NCBI GenBank assembly: GCA_934525625.1 | Contig: CAKSZL010000004.1 | Coordinates: 62,001-126,000, forward strand | From: an uncultured Burkholderiaceae bacterium | GTDB lineage: Bacteria > Pseudomonadota > Gammaproteobacteria > Burkholderiales > Burkholderiaceae_B | Direction: 5' to 3' | DNA length: 64,000 nt | Shown: positions 8,380 to 18,011 of the stretch, in pieces | Layout of the letters: each line of letters begins with the position of its first letter | How positions within the stretch are numbered: the stretch's first letter is position 1 | The notes under the pieces: generated by a model | Databases searched by the model: none | Told to the model about the DNA's origin: nothing | What the model saw: the letters and a program-made list of their open reading frames with translations, nothing else | Translations under genes and position numbers: made by a program

Positions 8380-8702
8380 ATGCGCGCAACAAGATTTTGC
8401 ACCTGATTTCTACGCCCGGCTCCTAGCCCCCCTTCCCTTGGCGCGCCATAACCGCCGACGCGCTCCCGCCCGGCTCCCCCATCGCGAGCCAGCCCTCGGC
8501 CCGGCCTCGCAACCGCTATATACGACCGAATATCCACTTTAGTCTAATAAGGCTTCCGTACCCGCCCCAACTGAGGTCAAATCGTTGCAGGACAAGGGTT
8601 TTGGCGGGATGTAAGTAGGCGCGGCATTTTTTTGCGCGCTCTATAATGCCCTTACAAAACCAAGGTTTTTATTAGATTCAACCACAGCGAATGGAGTTCG
8701 TT
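8380..8702 (+). promoter_or_regulatory. Upstream region of the formate dehydrogenase operon
   Basis: About 320 bases without a credible gene. TATAAT at 8642-8647, 55 bases before the fdnG start, is a good -10 box, but no convincing -35 stands at the right distance, so an activator may be needed. A CGCTATATA half-site at 8514-8522 resembles half of a molybdate-regulator (ModE) site, but the partner half is poor. The fdnG ribosome-binding site GGAG is at 8692-8695. Confidence 0.4.
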
Positions 8703-11700
8703 ATGAACATGTCAATTTCGCGCCGAGGCTTTTTAAAGCTGGCGGGTGCGGGCATTGCGGCAGCAACGTCGCTAGGAGCCATGGGCTTCAGCGACGCGGA
8801 GGCCGCTGAAGCTGCGCACGTACGGCCGTTCAAGCTGGCCACCATGACCGAAGCCCGCAACATCTGTACGTACTGTTCGGTCGCCTGCGGAATCATCATG
8901 TATTCCAAGGGCGATCTCAGCGCCGGCGAAAAGGCCGAGCTGGTCCACATCGAAGGCGATGCCGACCACCCCACCAACCGCGGCACGCTCTGTCCCAAGG
9001 GCGCGGCGCTGAAGGATTTCGTCAAGGCCAAAACCCGCCTGACCAAGCCGCGCCATCGCGCCCCCGGCAGCGACAAATTCCAGGAAATCTCCTGGGACGA
9101 GGCCCTCGACAAGATCGCCCGCGCCATCAAGGACGATCGCGACGCCAATCTCATCGAGAAGAACGCCGCGGGCCTTACCGTCAATCGTTGGACGACCGCT
9201 GGCTTTCTTGCCGCTTCGGCCACCACCAACGAAACGGCCTGGGCGACATGGAAAGTCGTTCGTTCGCTAGGTATAGTCGGATTCGATAACCAGGCGCGCG
9301 TCTGACACGGCCCCACGGTGTCCAGTTTGGGCCCGACATTTGGCCGTGGAGCGATGACGAACTCCTGGACCGACATTAAAAATACCGACCTTGTCATCAT
9401 CATGGGCGGCAATGCCGCTGAAGCGCACCCGTGCGGCTTCAAATGGGTGACCGAGGCCAAGCATCATCGCGGCGCGAAGCTGATCGTGGTCGATCCACGC
9501 TTCAATCGCTCGGCGAGCGTTGCCGATTACTATGCCCCCATCCGTCCCGGTTCGGACATCGCCTTCCTCATGGGCGTGATCCGCTGGTGTATCGAGAACG
9601 ACAAGGTGCAGTGGGACTACGTCCGCAACTACACCAACGTGTCCTATCTCGTACGCGAAGACTTCGGCTGGCAAGACGGCATGTTCACCGGCTACGACGA
9701 GGCGAAGCGCGAATACGACCAAACGAGCTGGGAATACCAGATCGGCGATGACGGCTACGTGCTCACCGACGAAACGCTGGAAAACCCGCGCACCGTCTGG
9801 CAGCTGCTGAAAAAACACGTCAGCATCTACACGCCCGAATTCGTGGAAAACGTCTGCGGCACGCCCAAGGACCGCTACCTGAAGATCTGCGAAATGATCG
9901 GGGAATGCTCGTCGCCGACGAAAACCATGACCTCGATGTACGCGCTCGGCTGGACGCAGCACTCCAAGGGCTCGCAGAACATCCGCGGCATGGCCATGCT
10001 GCAGCTTCTGCTGGGCAACATCGGCGTGCCGGGCGGCGGCATGAACGCGCTGCGCGGCCACTCCAACATCCAAGGTCTCACCGACGTGGGCCTGATGTCG
10101 AACCTGATCCCCGGCTATCTGGCGATACCGAAGGAATCGGAACCCGACTTCGCCACCTACATGTCCACCCGCGCCAACAAGCCGCTGCGCCCCAACCAGA
10201 TGAGCTACTGGCAGAACTACAACAAGTTCTTCGTCAGTTTCCTCAAGACGCTCTGGGGCGACAAGGCCACGGCCGCCAACGGCTGGGGCTACGACTGGCT
10301 GCCCAAGCTCGACATCCGGGAGTACGACGGCCTGCGCATGTTCGACATGATGTCCAAAGGACAGGTGAACCTCTATTTCTGTCAGGGATTCAATCCTATC
10401 CTGGCCTTCCCCAACCGGGGCAAGCTGACCGAGGCGTTCTCCAAGCTGAAGATGCTCGTGGTCATGGATCCGCTCGAAACCGAAACCGCTTCGTTCTGGG
10501 AAAACCACGGCATCTACAACGACGTCGATTCCGCCAAGATCCAGACCGAAGTCCTGGAGCTGCCCACCACGTGTTTCGCCGAGGACGAAGGCGCCATCGT
10601 AAGTTCGGGCCGCTGGCTGCAATGGCACTATGCGGGGGTCACCCCTCCGGGCGAGGCCAAACACGACAGCTGGATCATGGCCAATATCTATCTCAGGGTG
10701 AAAAAGCTCTACGAGAAGGAAGGCGGCAAGGCTCCCGAGGCCATCATGAATCTCAACTGGGACTACGCGGACCCCGCCAATCCCACGGCGCCCGAACTCG
10801 CTCAAGAACTGAACGGCCGCGCGCTCGAAACGGTCTATGATCCCGCCGACCCAAGCAAGGTGCTGCTCGAAAAAGGCAAGCTGCTGTCCACCTTCGGCCA
10901 GATGCGGGACGACGGCACCACCTCGGGCGCCTGCTGGATCTATACCGGCTGCTACACCGAGGCCGGCAACATGATGGCGCGCCGCGACAACAGCGACCCG
11001 TCGGGCATGGGCGTGTTCCAGAACTGGTCCTTCTCCTGGCCCGCCAACCGCAGGGTGCTGTACAACCGCGCTTCCTGCGACCTGGACGGCAAGCCATGGG
11101 ATCCGAAACGGGTGCTCGTCGAGTGGAATGGCGAGAAATGGGTGGGTGCGGACGTCCCGGACATCGCCCTGACCGCCAAGCCGCGCGAGGTCGGGCCGTT
11201 CATCATGAACCCCGAGGGCACCAGCCGCTTCTTCAGCCGCAGGCTGATGCGCGACGGCCCCTTCCCGACCCACATGGAGCCCTTCGAAAGCCCCATCGCC
11301 AACCCGCTGAATCCGTCGATGCGCGGCAATCCCGCCGCGCGCATATTCGAGGGCGACGTGGCGCAGCTGGGCGACAGCTCGGAGTTCCCGTTCGTGGCTA
11401 CCTCCTATCGCCTAACCGAGCACTTCCACTACTGGACCAAGCACAACTACGTGAACGCCGTGAACCAGCCCGAGTTCTTCGTCGAAATCAGCGAAGAACT
11501 GGCGGCCGAGCGCGGCATCAAGAAAGGCGGCATGGTTCGCGTCTGGAGCAAGCGCGGCCAGGTATGGGCGAAAGCGGTGGTAACCAAGCGCATCCGGCCT
11601 CTAGTCTGCGACGGCAAAACCGTCCATGTCATCGGCATTCCTTTGCACTGGGGCTTCAAGGGCGCGGCGCGCAAGGGCTTCGGCCCGAACACGCTGGGGC

Positions 11701-11786
11701 CGTTCGTTGGCGACGCCAATATCGATACGCCGGAATTCAAGGCGTATCTCGTCAATATTGAACCCGCTTCGGAGGTCAAAGCATGA
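8703..11786 (+). CDS. fdnG: Formate dehydrogenase-N type, catalytic alpha subunit (selenoprotein, Sec201)
   Basis: A 1027-residue molybdopterin (bis-MGD) selenoenzyme oxidising formate in the periplasm. Residues 5-11 (SRRGFLK) form a twin-arginine export signal. A [4Fe-4S] site follows (CTYCSVACG with a later LCPKG). At 9303-9305 an in-frame TGA interrupts the frame in the context ARV-Sec-HGPTV, the exact selenocysteine context of E. coli FdnG/FdoG, and downstream similarity continues unbroken ([31 protein letters not shown]). A SECIS-like hairpin directly follows. Start 8703 is chosen from GGAG eight bases upstream. It overlaps fdnH by ATGA. Ordinary gene finders would split it in two. Confidence 0.95.
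9306..9348 (+). promoter_or_regulatory. Bacterial SECIS element for selenocysteine insertion
   Basis: Immediately after the UGA, CACGGCC (9306-9312) pairs perfectly with GGCCGTG (9342-9348). An apical stem GTCC/GGGC (9320-9323 with 9329-9332) closes a loop AGTTT containing the GU pair expected for SelB binding, with T9319 placed to bulge below it. Distance and shape match known bacterial SECIS elements. Confidence 0.85.
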
Positions 11787-12766
11787 ACGAGCGCGCACCC
11801 CAACCCACAACGGCGGCCGCCAATCCGCCGGTTCAGCCGCAGCCGTCCAACCTGCTGCCCAGCGATGTCGTGCGCGCGTCGGCCATGTCCAACCTGCCGA
11901 CGCCCGAACGCCAGCTGACCAAGGTAGCCAAGCTGATCGACGTCTCCAAGTGCATAGGCTGCAAGGCCTGCCAGACGGCTTGCATCGAGTGGAACGACAC
12001 GCATCCCGACATCGAGGAAAACCTGGGGGTCTACGAGAACCCCCACGACCTCACGCCGGAAATGTACACGCTCATGCGGTTCACCGAGTATGAAAACCCG
12101 GAAACCAACGATCTGGAATGGCTGATCCGCAAGGACGGCTGCATGCACTGCGAAGACCCGGGCTGCCTGAAGGCCTGCCCGGCCCCCGGCGCCATCGTGC
12201 AGTATTCCAACGGCATCGTGGACTTCATCTCCGAGAACTGCATCGGCTGCGGCTACTGCGTGGCCGGCTGTCCGTTCGACGTGCCGCGCGTCTCCCAGAT
12301 CACGCACAAGAGCAAGAAGTGCACGCTCTGTTCGGATCGGGTCGCGGTAGGCCAGGGCCCGGCTTGCGCCAAGGCCTGTCCGACCCAGGCCATCGTCTTC
12401 GGCACCAAGGAAGACATGGTGGCCCACGCCGAAGAGCGCATCGAAGACCTGAAGTCGCGCGGCTACGACAACGCCGGCCTGTACGACCCGCAAGGGGTGG
12501 GCGGCACGCACGTCATGTACGTGCTGCACCACGCCGACAAGCCTTCGCTGTACGCCGGGCTGCCCGAAGACCCGAAGATCTCTCCGATGGTCCAGACCTG
12601 GAAGGGACAGGCCAAGACGGTCGGCCTGGCAGCCATGGGCATCGCCGCGGCTGGCGCCGTCTTGCACGGCGTCATCGCGCGGGCCAACAAGGTCTCCGAG
12701 CATGACGAAGCCGAAGCCCGGAAACTCGTCGAGCACGTCGACCTGTCGGAAATCAAGGAGCCATGA
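11783..12766 (+). CDS. fdnH: Formate dehydrogenase-N type, iron-sulfur beta subunit
   Basis: A 327-residue electron-transfer subunit with four [4Fe-4S] clusters. Cys clusters appear in order: [11 protein letters not shown] (about residue 53), [26 protein letters not shown] and CTLCSDR...CAKACP. A C-terminal membrane helix ([17 protein letters not shown], about residue 276) anchors it to the periplasmic face, as in E. coli FdnH. An additional N-terminal stretch of about 40 residues, rich in Pro and Ala, precedes the conserved part. The gene overlaps both neighbours by four bases, so the three subunits are translated together. Confidence 0.95.
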   Translation: MNERAPQPTTAAANPPVQPQPSNLLPSDVVRASAMSNLPTPERQLTKVAKLIDVSKCIGCKACQTACIEWNDTHPDIEENLGVYENPHDLTPEMYTLMRFTEYENPETNDLEWLIRKDGCMHCEDPGCLKACPAPGAIVQYSNGIVDFISENCIGCGYCVAGCPFDVPRVSQITHKSKKCTLCSDRVAVGQGPACAKACPTQAIVFGTKEDMVAHAEERIEDLKSRGYDNAGLYDPQGVGGTHVMYVLHHADKPSLYAGLPEDPKISPMVQTWKGQAKTVGLAAMGIAAAGAVLHGVIARANKVSEHDEAEARKLVEHVDLSEIKEP

Positions 12767-13446
12767 TGGATAAGAAACGCATCTATTCCGCAAGCGGCGA
12801 CAAGATCGAGTCCACGCAGCCTTTGGTGGTCAGCCGCTACCGCGGCTTCACCCGCGCCAACCACTGGCTGACGGCCCTATGCATGATAGGCCTACTGCTG
12901 TCCGGCTTCGCGTTCTTCCACCCCTCGCTGTACGGGCTCACCAGCCTGTTCGGCGGGGGCCCGACCGCGCGCTGGCTGCATCCCATCATGGGTGTCGTCA
13001 TGTTCGTCAGCTTCCTGATTCTGTTCCTGCAGATGTGGAAACTGAACCTGCCGCGCAGTGAAGACTGCGCATGGGTCAAGAACATCGGCGACGTCGTCAA
13101 GGGCAACGAAGAAAAGCTGCCCGAACTCGGCAAATACAACGCCGGCCAGAAGTTCATGTTCTGGGCGATGGCGGGGCTGATAGCGGTTCTGCTGGCTACC
13201 GGCATCATGATCTGGGAAGAGTACTTTCCGCAGCTCGTCTCGATTCCGGTGCGCCGTATCGCCGTGGTCGTGCATGCGCTGGCGGCGGTGCTGATGTTCC
13301 TGGTCTTCGTCCTGCACGTCTACGCGGCCATCTGGACGCGCGGCACCATACGCGCCATGACGCGCGGCACGGTTACCGGCGGCTGGGCTTATCGCCACCA
13401 CCGCAAGTGGCTGCGCGAACTGGCGGCACGACGCAGCCAGGGCTAG
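12763..13446 (+). CDS. fdnI: Formate dehydrogenase-N type, cytochrome b gamma subunit
   Basis: A 227-residue inner-membrane diheme cytochrome b556 that passes electrons to quinone. Four membrane helices are visible, with His residues in the expected helices: RANHWLTA (helix 1), [11 protein letters not shown] (helix 2), and [23 protein letters not shown] (last helix). The start may be either of two adjacent ATGs; GGAG is spaced better for the second (12766). Length and helix pattern match FdnI/FdoI (about 210-220 residues). The operon ends with a terminator at 13507. Confidence 0.95.
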   Translation: MMDKKRIYSASGDKIESTQPLVVSRYRGFTRANHWLTALCMIGLLLSGFAFFHPSLYGLTSLFGGGPTARWLHPIMGVVMFVSFLILFLQMWKLNLPRSEDCAWVKNIGDVVKGNEEKLPELGKYNAGQKFMFWAMAGLIAVLLATGIMIWEEYFPQLVSIPVRRIAVVVHALAAVLMFLVFVLHVYAAIWTRGTIRAMTRGTVTGGWAYRHHRKWLRELAARRSQG

Positions 13447-13506
13447 GCCCCCCTGAACAGGCCGCCCGCGCCGCATGCACCGCGGCCCCAGGCGGTTCGC
13501 TTCAGC

Positions 13507-13545
13507 ACAAACCCGCGCGATACTCCAGTTGTTGCGCGGGTTTGT
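13507..13545 (+). terminator. Terminator after fdnGHI
   Basis: A perfect 12-base stem, ACAAACCCGCGC paired with GCGCGGGTTTGT, with a 15-base loop and T-rich sequence (TTTGTCTCT) on the 3' side. It separates the structural genes from fdhE-selAB. Confidence 0.75.
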
Positions 13546-13611
13546 CTCTGATAGGCATCCAAACCCTTCCGAACCGCGGCGCATGCCCGCCCCGATCGAT
13601 CCGGCCTTCCC

Positions 13612-13617
13612 TATAAT
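13612..13617 (+). promoter_or_regulatory. Probable -10 box for fdhE-selA-selB
   Basis: A perfect TATAAT ends only six bases before the fdhE ATG (13624). Initiation at the normal distance would start the message at or next to the start codon, giving a leaderless transcript. No good -35 is seen. Confidence 0.4.
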
Positions 13618-13623
13618 GACAGC

Positions 13624-14535
13624 ATGACCATCCCTATCCAACCCGATCCCTCATACATCGGCGGCGTCCCCGAGGCGCCGCTGGCCTTTTTGCCCGAACC
13701 GATCCAGGTCTTCCAGGCCCGATCGCGCCGCTTCGCCTTTCTGGCCGAATCCAGCAACCTGGGCCCCTACCTGAAACTGCTGGCCGAGATCTGCTCGCTG
13801 CAAGCGCGCCTGTGCGTTACGCTGCCGCCGGTAGAGCCCATCGCGCCGCAGCGTCAGCAAGCGGCCAAGGCCAACGGCATGCCGCCCCTAGACCGCATGG
13901 CGCTGGCCGACGACCCGCAACTGATCGCCACGCTGGAGGCCTTTTGCGAACAGGCCGCGCGCCTGAGCATGCCCGAGCAGGCGCAACTGGCCCTCGCCGC
14001 GGTAAGCCAGGCCGACCCTGAAGACCGTCGCTGGCTGCTTTCCAACGTGCTGTCCGACACCGTTCCCGACGACGGCGTCGCGCTGCATCTGTTCGCGGCG
14101 GCGGCCGTGCAGGTGCATGCCGCCAGGCTGGCCGCCACGCTGGACGTCGCCATGCTGGCCCCCATACGCACGGGCGTCTGCCCTTCCTGCGGCGGGCGCC
14201 CGGCCACGTCGTCGGTCATGGGCGCGCAAGGCATCGAGAACGTGCGCTACGCCACCTGCGCCTGCTGCGCCACGCAATGGAACGAAGTGCGCGTCAAATG
14301 CCTGTGCTGCGGCTCCACCAAGGGCATCAGCTACCGCTCGGTCGATACCCACGAAGCCACGGTCAAGGCCGAGGTTTGCGTGGAATGCAATAGCTGGGTG
14401 AAAATCCTGTACCAGGTCAAGAACGCCAGCCTCGACCCCATCGCCGACGACGTCGGCAGCCTGGGGCTGGACATCCTGATGAAGGACACCGGCATCCACC
14501 GGCACGGATTCAACCCATTCATCGTAGGCTACTGA
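13624..14535 (+). CDS. fdhE: Formate dehydrogenase accessory protein FdhE
   Basis: A 303-residue cytoplasmic rubredoxin-like protein needed for maturation of Tat-exported formate dehydrogenases. The C-terminal half carries the family's four CxxC motifs: CPSC (about residue 187), CACC, CLCC and CVEC, which bind iron, followed by the conserved NSWVKILYQ. It is the usual length for the family. No ribosome-binding site precedes the ATG, which fits the possible leaderless start. The stop overlaps selA (TGATG). Confidence 0.93.
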   Translation: MTIPIQPDPSYIGGVPEAPLAFLPEPIQVFQARSRRFAFLAESSNLGPYLKLLAEICSLQARLCVTLPPVEPIAPQRQQAAKANGMPPLDRMALADDPQLIATLEAFCEQAARLSMPEQAQLALAAVSQADPEDRRWLLSNVLSDTVPDDGVALHLFAAAAVQVHAARLAATLDVAMLAPIRTGVCPSCGGRPATSSVMGAQGIENVRYATCACCATQWNEVRVKCLCCGSTKGISYRSVDTHEATVKAEVCVECNSWVKILYQVKNASLDPIADDVGSLGLDILMKDTGIHRHGFNPFIVGY

Positions 14536-15911
14536 TGCACGATTTCCGCGCGCTGCCTTCGGTCGACCAATTCCTGCTCTCCGAAGCCGGCAAGGCCCTG
14601 GCTCAACAACACGGCCGAGCCGGCGTGCTGGCCGCGCTGCGCAAGCGGCTGGACGCCATGCGCGCCGCCATCCGCGCGGGCGAAGACGGCGCGGCGCTGG
14701 CCGACGCCCTGCCCCATTTGCTGGCCGCCGACATGGCGATGGCCGCGCGCTCCAAGCTGCGCCCGGTACTCAACCTGACGGGCACCGTGCTGCACACCAA
14801 CCTGGGCCGCGCCATACTGGCCGACGAAGCCATACGGGCCGCCACGGCGGCCATGGCCAATCCGCTGGCGCTGGAGTTCGACCTGGACGGCGGCGAACGC
14901 GGCCAGCGCGACGACCACCTGCGCGGCCTGCTGTGCGAACTGACCGGCGCCGAAGACGCCACCCTGGTCAACAACAACGCGGCGGCGGTGCTCATCGCGC
15001 TCAACACCCTGGGCCAGGACCGCGAGGCCATTGTCTCGCGCGGCGAACTCATCGAGATCGGCGGCGCCTTCCGTATGCCGGACATCATGACGCGCGCCGG
15101 CGCTCGCCTGGTCGAAGTCGGCACCACCAACCGCACTCATGCGCGCGACTACGAAGGCGCAATCGGGCCCGACACCGGCCTGATCCTGAAAGTCCATACC
15201 TCCAACTACCGCATCGAAGGCTTTACCGCCGAAGTCGGCGCGCAACAGCTATCGCAAATTGCGCGCAAGGCCGGCGTGCCGCTGCTCAACGACCTGGGCT
15301 CGGGCTCGCTTGCCGATCTGTCAAGCTACGGGCTGCGGCGCGAGCCCACCGTCGCCGAAGCCGTCGCCGAAGGCGCCGACCTGGTCACGTTTTCCGGCGA
15401 CAAGCTGCTGGGCGGGCCACAGGCCGGCTTCATCGTGGGCCGCCGCGACCTGATCGCCGCCATCAATAAAAATCCGCTCAAGCGCGCCGTGCGCCTGGAC
15501 AAAATCCGCATCAGCGCGCTCGAAGCCACGCTGCGCCTGTACCAAGACCCCGACCGCCTTACCGAACGCCTGCCCACGCTGCGCATGCTGGCGCGCCCCC
15601 GGGCCGACATCCAGGCCCAGGCCGCCAGGCTGCAGCCACCCGTGCAGGCGCTGCTGGCGCCGTTGGGCTTTGCCGCCGCCGTCACCGATTGCGACAGCCA
15701 GATAGGCTCGGGCGCGCTGCCCGTCGACACCATCCCCAGCGCCGGCCTGAAACTGACCGGGCAAGGCGGCGACGCGCCCAATCAACTGGCCGCCCGGCTG
15801 CGCGCCCTGCCCACGCCCGTCATCGGCCACATCCGAGACGGCGGGCTCATACTCGACCTGCGCTGCCTGGACGACGACCAGGCCTTGCTCAAGGCCCTCG
15901 AAGCCCTATGA
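14535..15911 (+). CDS. selA: L-seryl-tRNA(Sec) selenium transferase
   Basis: A 458-residue PLP enzyme that converts Ser-tRNA(Sec) to Sec-tRNA(Sec) using selenophosphate. The PLP lysine is in [14 protein letters not shown] (around residue 290). Also present are [13 protein letters not shown] and [10 protein letters not shown], typical of SelA. Length is typical. The start overlaps the fdhE stop by one base, and the stop overlaps selB by ATGA, so fdhE, selA and selB are a translationally coupled unit serving the upstream selenoprotein. Confidence 0.96.
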   Translation: MHDFRALPSVDQFLLSEAGKALAQQHGRAGVLAALRKRLDAMRAAIRAGEDGAALADALPHLLAADMAMAARSKLRPVLNLTGTVLHTNLGRAILADEAIRAATAAMANPLALEFDLDGGERGQRDDHLRGLLCELTGAEDATLVNNNAAAVLIALNTLGQDREAIVSRGELIEIGGAFRMPDIMTRAGARLVEVGTTNRTHARDYEGAIGPDTGLILKVHTSNYRIEGFTAEVGAQQLSQIARKAGVPLLNDLGSGSLADLSSYGLRREPTVAEAVAEGADLVTFSGDKLLGGPQAGFIVGRRDLIAAINKNPLKRAVRLDKIRISALEATLRLYQDPDRLTERLPTLRMLARPRADIQAQAARLQPPVQALLAPLGFAAAVTDCDSQIGSGALPVDTIPSAGLKLTGQGGDAPNQLAARLRALPTPVIGHIRDGGLILDLRCLDDDQALLKALEAL

Positions 15912-17812
15912 TCGTCGGCACCGCGGGCCACATCGATCACGGCAAGACAGCGCTGGTCAAAGCCCTGACCGGCGTGGACGCCGATCGCCTGGCCGAGGAG
16001 AAAGCCCGGGGCATCACCATAGAGCTAGGCTTCGCCTACGCCGACCTGGGCTCGGGCACCATCACCGGCTTCGTCGACGTACCCGGCCACGAACGCCTGA
16101 TTCACACCATGCTGGCCGGCGCCGGCGGCATAGACATGGCGCTGCTGGTGGTGGCGGCCGACGACGGCATCATGCCGCAAACCCGCGAACACCTGGCCAT
16201 TCTCAACTTGCTGGGCATCACGCGGGCCATCGTCGCGCTCACCAAGGCCGACCTGGCCACGCCGGAGCGCCGCGCCGAGGTCGAGAAGGAAATCCGCGCC
16301 ACGCTGGCCCATACCGGCTTGCGCGACGCCCCCGTGCTACCCGTCTCGGCCCATACCGGCAAAGGCATCGCCGATTTGCGCGCGGCCCTGCTGGCCTGCG
16401 AAACCGACATCCGCGAACGCGAAACCACCGGGCTGCTGCGCTTTGCCGTGGACCGCAGCTTTACGCTGCCCGGCGTGGGCACGGTCGTCACCGGCATCGT
16501 GCTCTCCGGCCGCGTGGCGCTGGAAGACAGCGTCATCGTCAGCCCCTCCGGCCTGCATGCCCGCGTGCGCGGCATCCATGCGCAAAACCGCAAGGCCGCC
16601 GAAGGGCTGGCCGGCCAGCGCTGCGCGCTGAACCTGGCCGGCGACGGCATCGCCAAAGACGCCATCCATCGCGGCGACATGGTGCTGGCCCCCGCGCTGC
16701 ACGCGCCCACCGACCGCATCGACGGCGAGCTTGCCGTGCTGGCCAGCGAGGCCAAGGCCCTGGACGTCTGGTTTCCGGTGCGCTTGCACAGCAACGCCAC
16801 GGAAGTCGGGGCGCGCATCGTGCCGCTGCAAGGCGCGGTCAAGCCCGGCGCAACCGGCCTGATTCAATTGGTGCTGGACCACCCCATCGCTGCCGCCGTC
16901 GGCGACCGCTTCATCGTGCGCGACACCACGGCCAGCCGCACACTCGGAGGCGGGCATTTTCTGGACCTGCGCGCGCCGCAGCGCAAGCGCGGTTCGCCCG
17001 AACGGCTGGCTACGCTGGCCGCCGCGCGCCTGCCCTTGGCCCACGAGGCGCTAGCCGCGCTGGCCGCCATCGACCCGGTGGACATGCCCGCCTTCGTGCG
17101 CGACCGGGGCTTGGCGCAGGCCGCGCTGCCCGCCATCGTCGAGCAAGCGGGCGTGGCGACCATCGCGCACATGGCCTTGTCGCCCGACAGCCTGAACGAG
17201 TTGCGCACGGGCTTGCTGGCGCAGCTCGAAGCCTTCCATGCCGACAATCCCGACCTGGCCGGCATAGGACGCGAGAAACTGCGCCTGCTGCTGACGCCCC
17301 GCCTGCCCAAGGACGCATTCCTGGTCTTTCTGGGCGCCGAAACGCAAGCCGGCCGCATCGTGCTGGACGGCGCCTTCGTGCGCCTGCCAGGCCACGAAGT
17401 CAGCCTGTCGCCCGACGAAGAAGCCCTGTTCGCTCGCATTCTTCCGCAACTGCTCGGCGAAAGCCGCTTCCGGCCACCGCGCGTGCGAGACGTCGCCAAA
17501 GCGTTCGACGCGGACGAGCGCGAAGTGCGCAAGGTAATGCGTCTGACGCAGAAGCTGGGCCGCACCGACCAGATCGCGCACGACCACTTCTTCGCACGGG
17601 AAGTCACACGCGAAATGGTGGAGATCATCCTCGACGTGGCCGCGCAAAGCGAAGATGGCTGGTTCACCGCGCCCGCCTTCCGCGACCGCGTCAACAACGG
17701 CCGCAAGGTGGCCATCGAGATTCTGGACTTCTTCGACCGCCTGGGCCTGACCCTGCGCAAGGGAGACCTACGCCGCATCAACCCCCATCGCACGGATTTG
17801 TTCGGAGATTGA
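15908..17812 (+). CDS. selB: Selenocysteine-specific elongation factor
   Basis: A 634-residue GTPase that carries Sec-tRNA(Sec) to UGA codons marked by a SECIS. The G domain starts at residue 1 with [13 protein letters not shown] (P-loop), DVPGHE (G3) and TKAD (G4). EF-Tu-like domains II and III follow ([16 protein letters not shown]), and the C-terminal third consists of winged-helix domains that bind the SECIS hairpin, ending [15 protein letters not shown]. Length matches the family (about 610-640). ATG 15908 overlaps the selA stop. Confidence 0.96.
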   Translation: MIVGTAGHIDHGKTALVKALTGVDADRLAEEKARGITIELGFAYADLGSGTITGFVDVPGHERLIHTMLAGAGGIDMALLVVAADDGIMPQTREHLAILNLLGITRAIVALTKADLATPERRAEVEKEIRATLAHTGLRDAPVLPVSAHTGKGIADLRAALLACETDIRERETTGLLRFAVDRSFTLPGVGTVVTGIVLSGRVALEDSVIVSPSGLHARVRGIHAQNRKAAEGLAGQRCALNLAGDGIAKDAIHRGDMVLAPALHAPTDRIDGELAVLASEAKALDVWFPVRLHSNATEVGARIVPLQGAVKPGATGLIQLVLDHPIAAAVGDRFIVRDTTASRTLGGGHFLDLRAPQRKRGSPERLATLAAARLPLAHEALAALAAIDPVDMPAFVRDRGLAQAALPAIVEQAGVATIAHMALSPDSLNELRTGLLAQLEAFHADNPDLAGIGREKLRLLLTPRLPKDAFLVFLGAETQAGRIVLDGAFVRLPGHEVSLSPDEEALFARILPQLLGESRFRPPRVRDVAKAFDADEREVRKVMRLTQKLGRTDQIAHDHFFAREVTREMVEIILDVAAQSEDGWFTAPAFRDRVNNGRKVAIEILDFFDRLGLTLRKGDLRRINPHRTDLFGD

Positions 17813-17836
17813 TTTTTTGCCGGCGGGCCGCCCCAA
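17813..17836 (-). repeat. Degenerate copy of the interspersed GC-rich repeat
   Basis: Directly after the selB stop, TTTTTTGCCGGCGGGCCGCC resembles the reverse complement of the repeat found at 43868 and 63108 (TTTTTGCCGCCGGGCCGCTC). Only part of the unit is preserved. Confidence 0.4.
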
Positions 17837-17904
17837 GACGGTGTGAAGGCCTCTTATTCAAAGCCAGCAGTGATATCATCACGGCTGGCGGCAACTCCCG
17901 CAAA

Positions 17905-18000
17905 GGGAGGGCTTCGTCCCCGGTGGGGCGGCCGGACTTCAAATCCGGTTGGGGCAGCGAGCCTGTCCCGGGTGGGTTCGACTCCCATGCCCTTCCGCCA
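17905..18000 (+). tRNA. selC: tRNA-Sec (anticodon TCA)
   Basis: A 96-base tRNA with the long acceptor typical of tRNA-Sec: GGGAGGGC (17905-17912) pairs over eight bases with GCCCTTCC, with one G-U. The anticodon TCA is at 17939-17941 in the loop CTTCAAA on a perfect GCCGGA/TCCGGT-type stem. A long variable arm (TTGGGGCAGCGAGCCTGTCC region), a T loop GTTCGACTC and an encoded GCCA end follow. It sits 92 bases after selB. Just upstream CTCCC can pair with the first five bases of the tRNA, and a GTGAT-N3-ATCAC palindrome lies at 17870-17882. Confidence 0.96.
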
Positions 18001-18011
18001 TTCTCCCTACG

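Noticed and set aside
8514..8535. ModE-like site upstream of fdnG
   Set aside because: Only the left half (CGCTATATA) fits; the right half is too divergent to call.
8319..8537. A 72-codon minus-strand frame over the LexA boxes
   Set aside because: Gly/Arg-rich shadow composition, no ribosome-binding site, and it would place the boxes inside a gene.
9303..9305. Stop codon suggesting that fdnG is a pseudogene
   Set aside because: The UGA is in the known Sec context, followed by a SECIS, and the sel genes are adjacent.
9267..11273. A 668-codon open frame on the minus strand opposite fdnG
   Set aside because: Antisense frame kept open by GC-rich codon usage; composition is not protein-like and fdnG on the other strand is fully supported.
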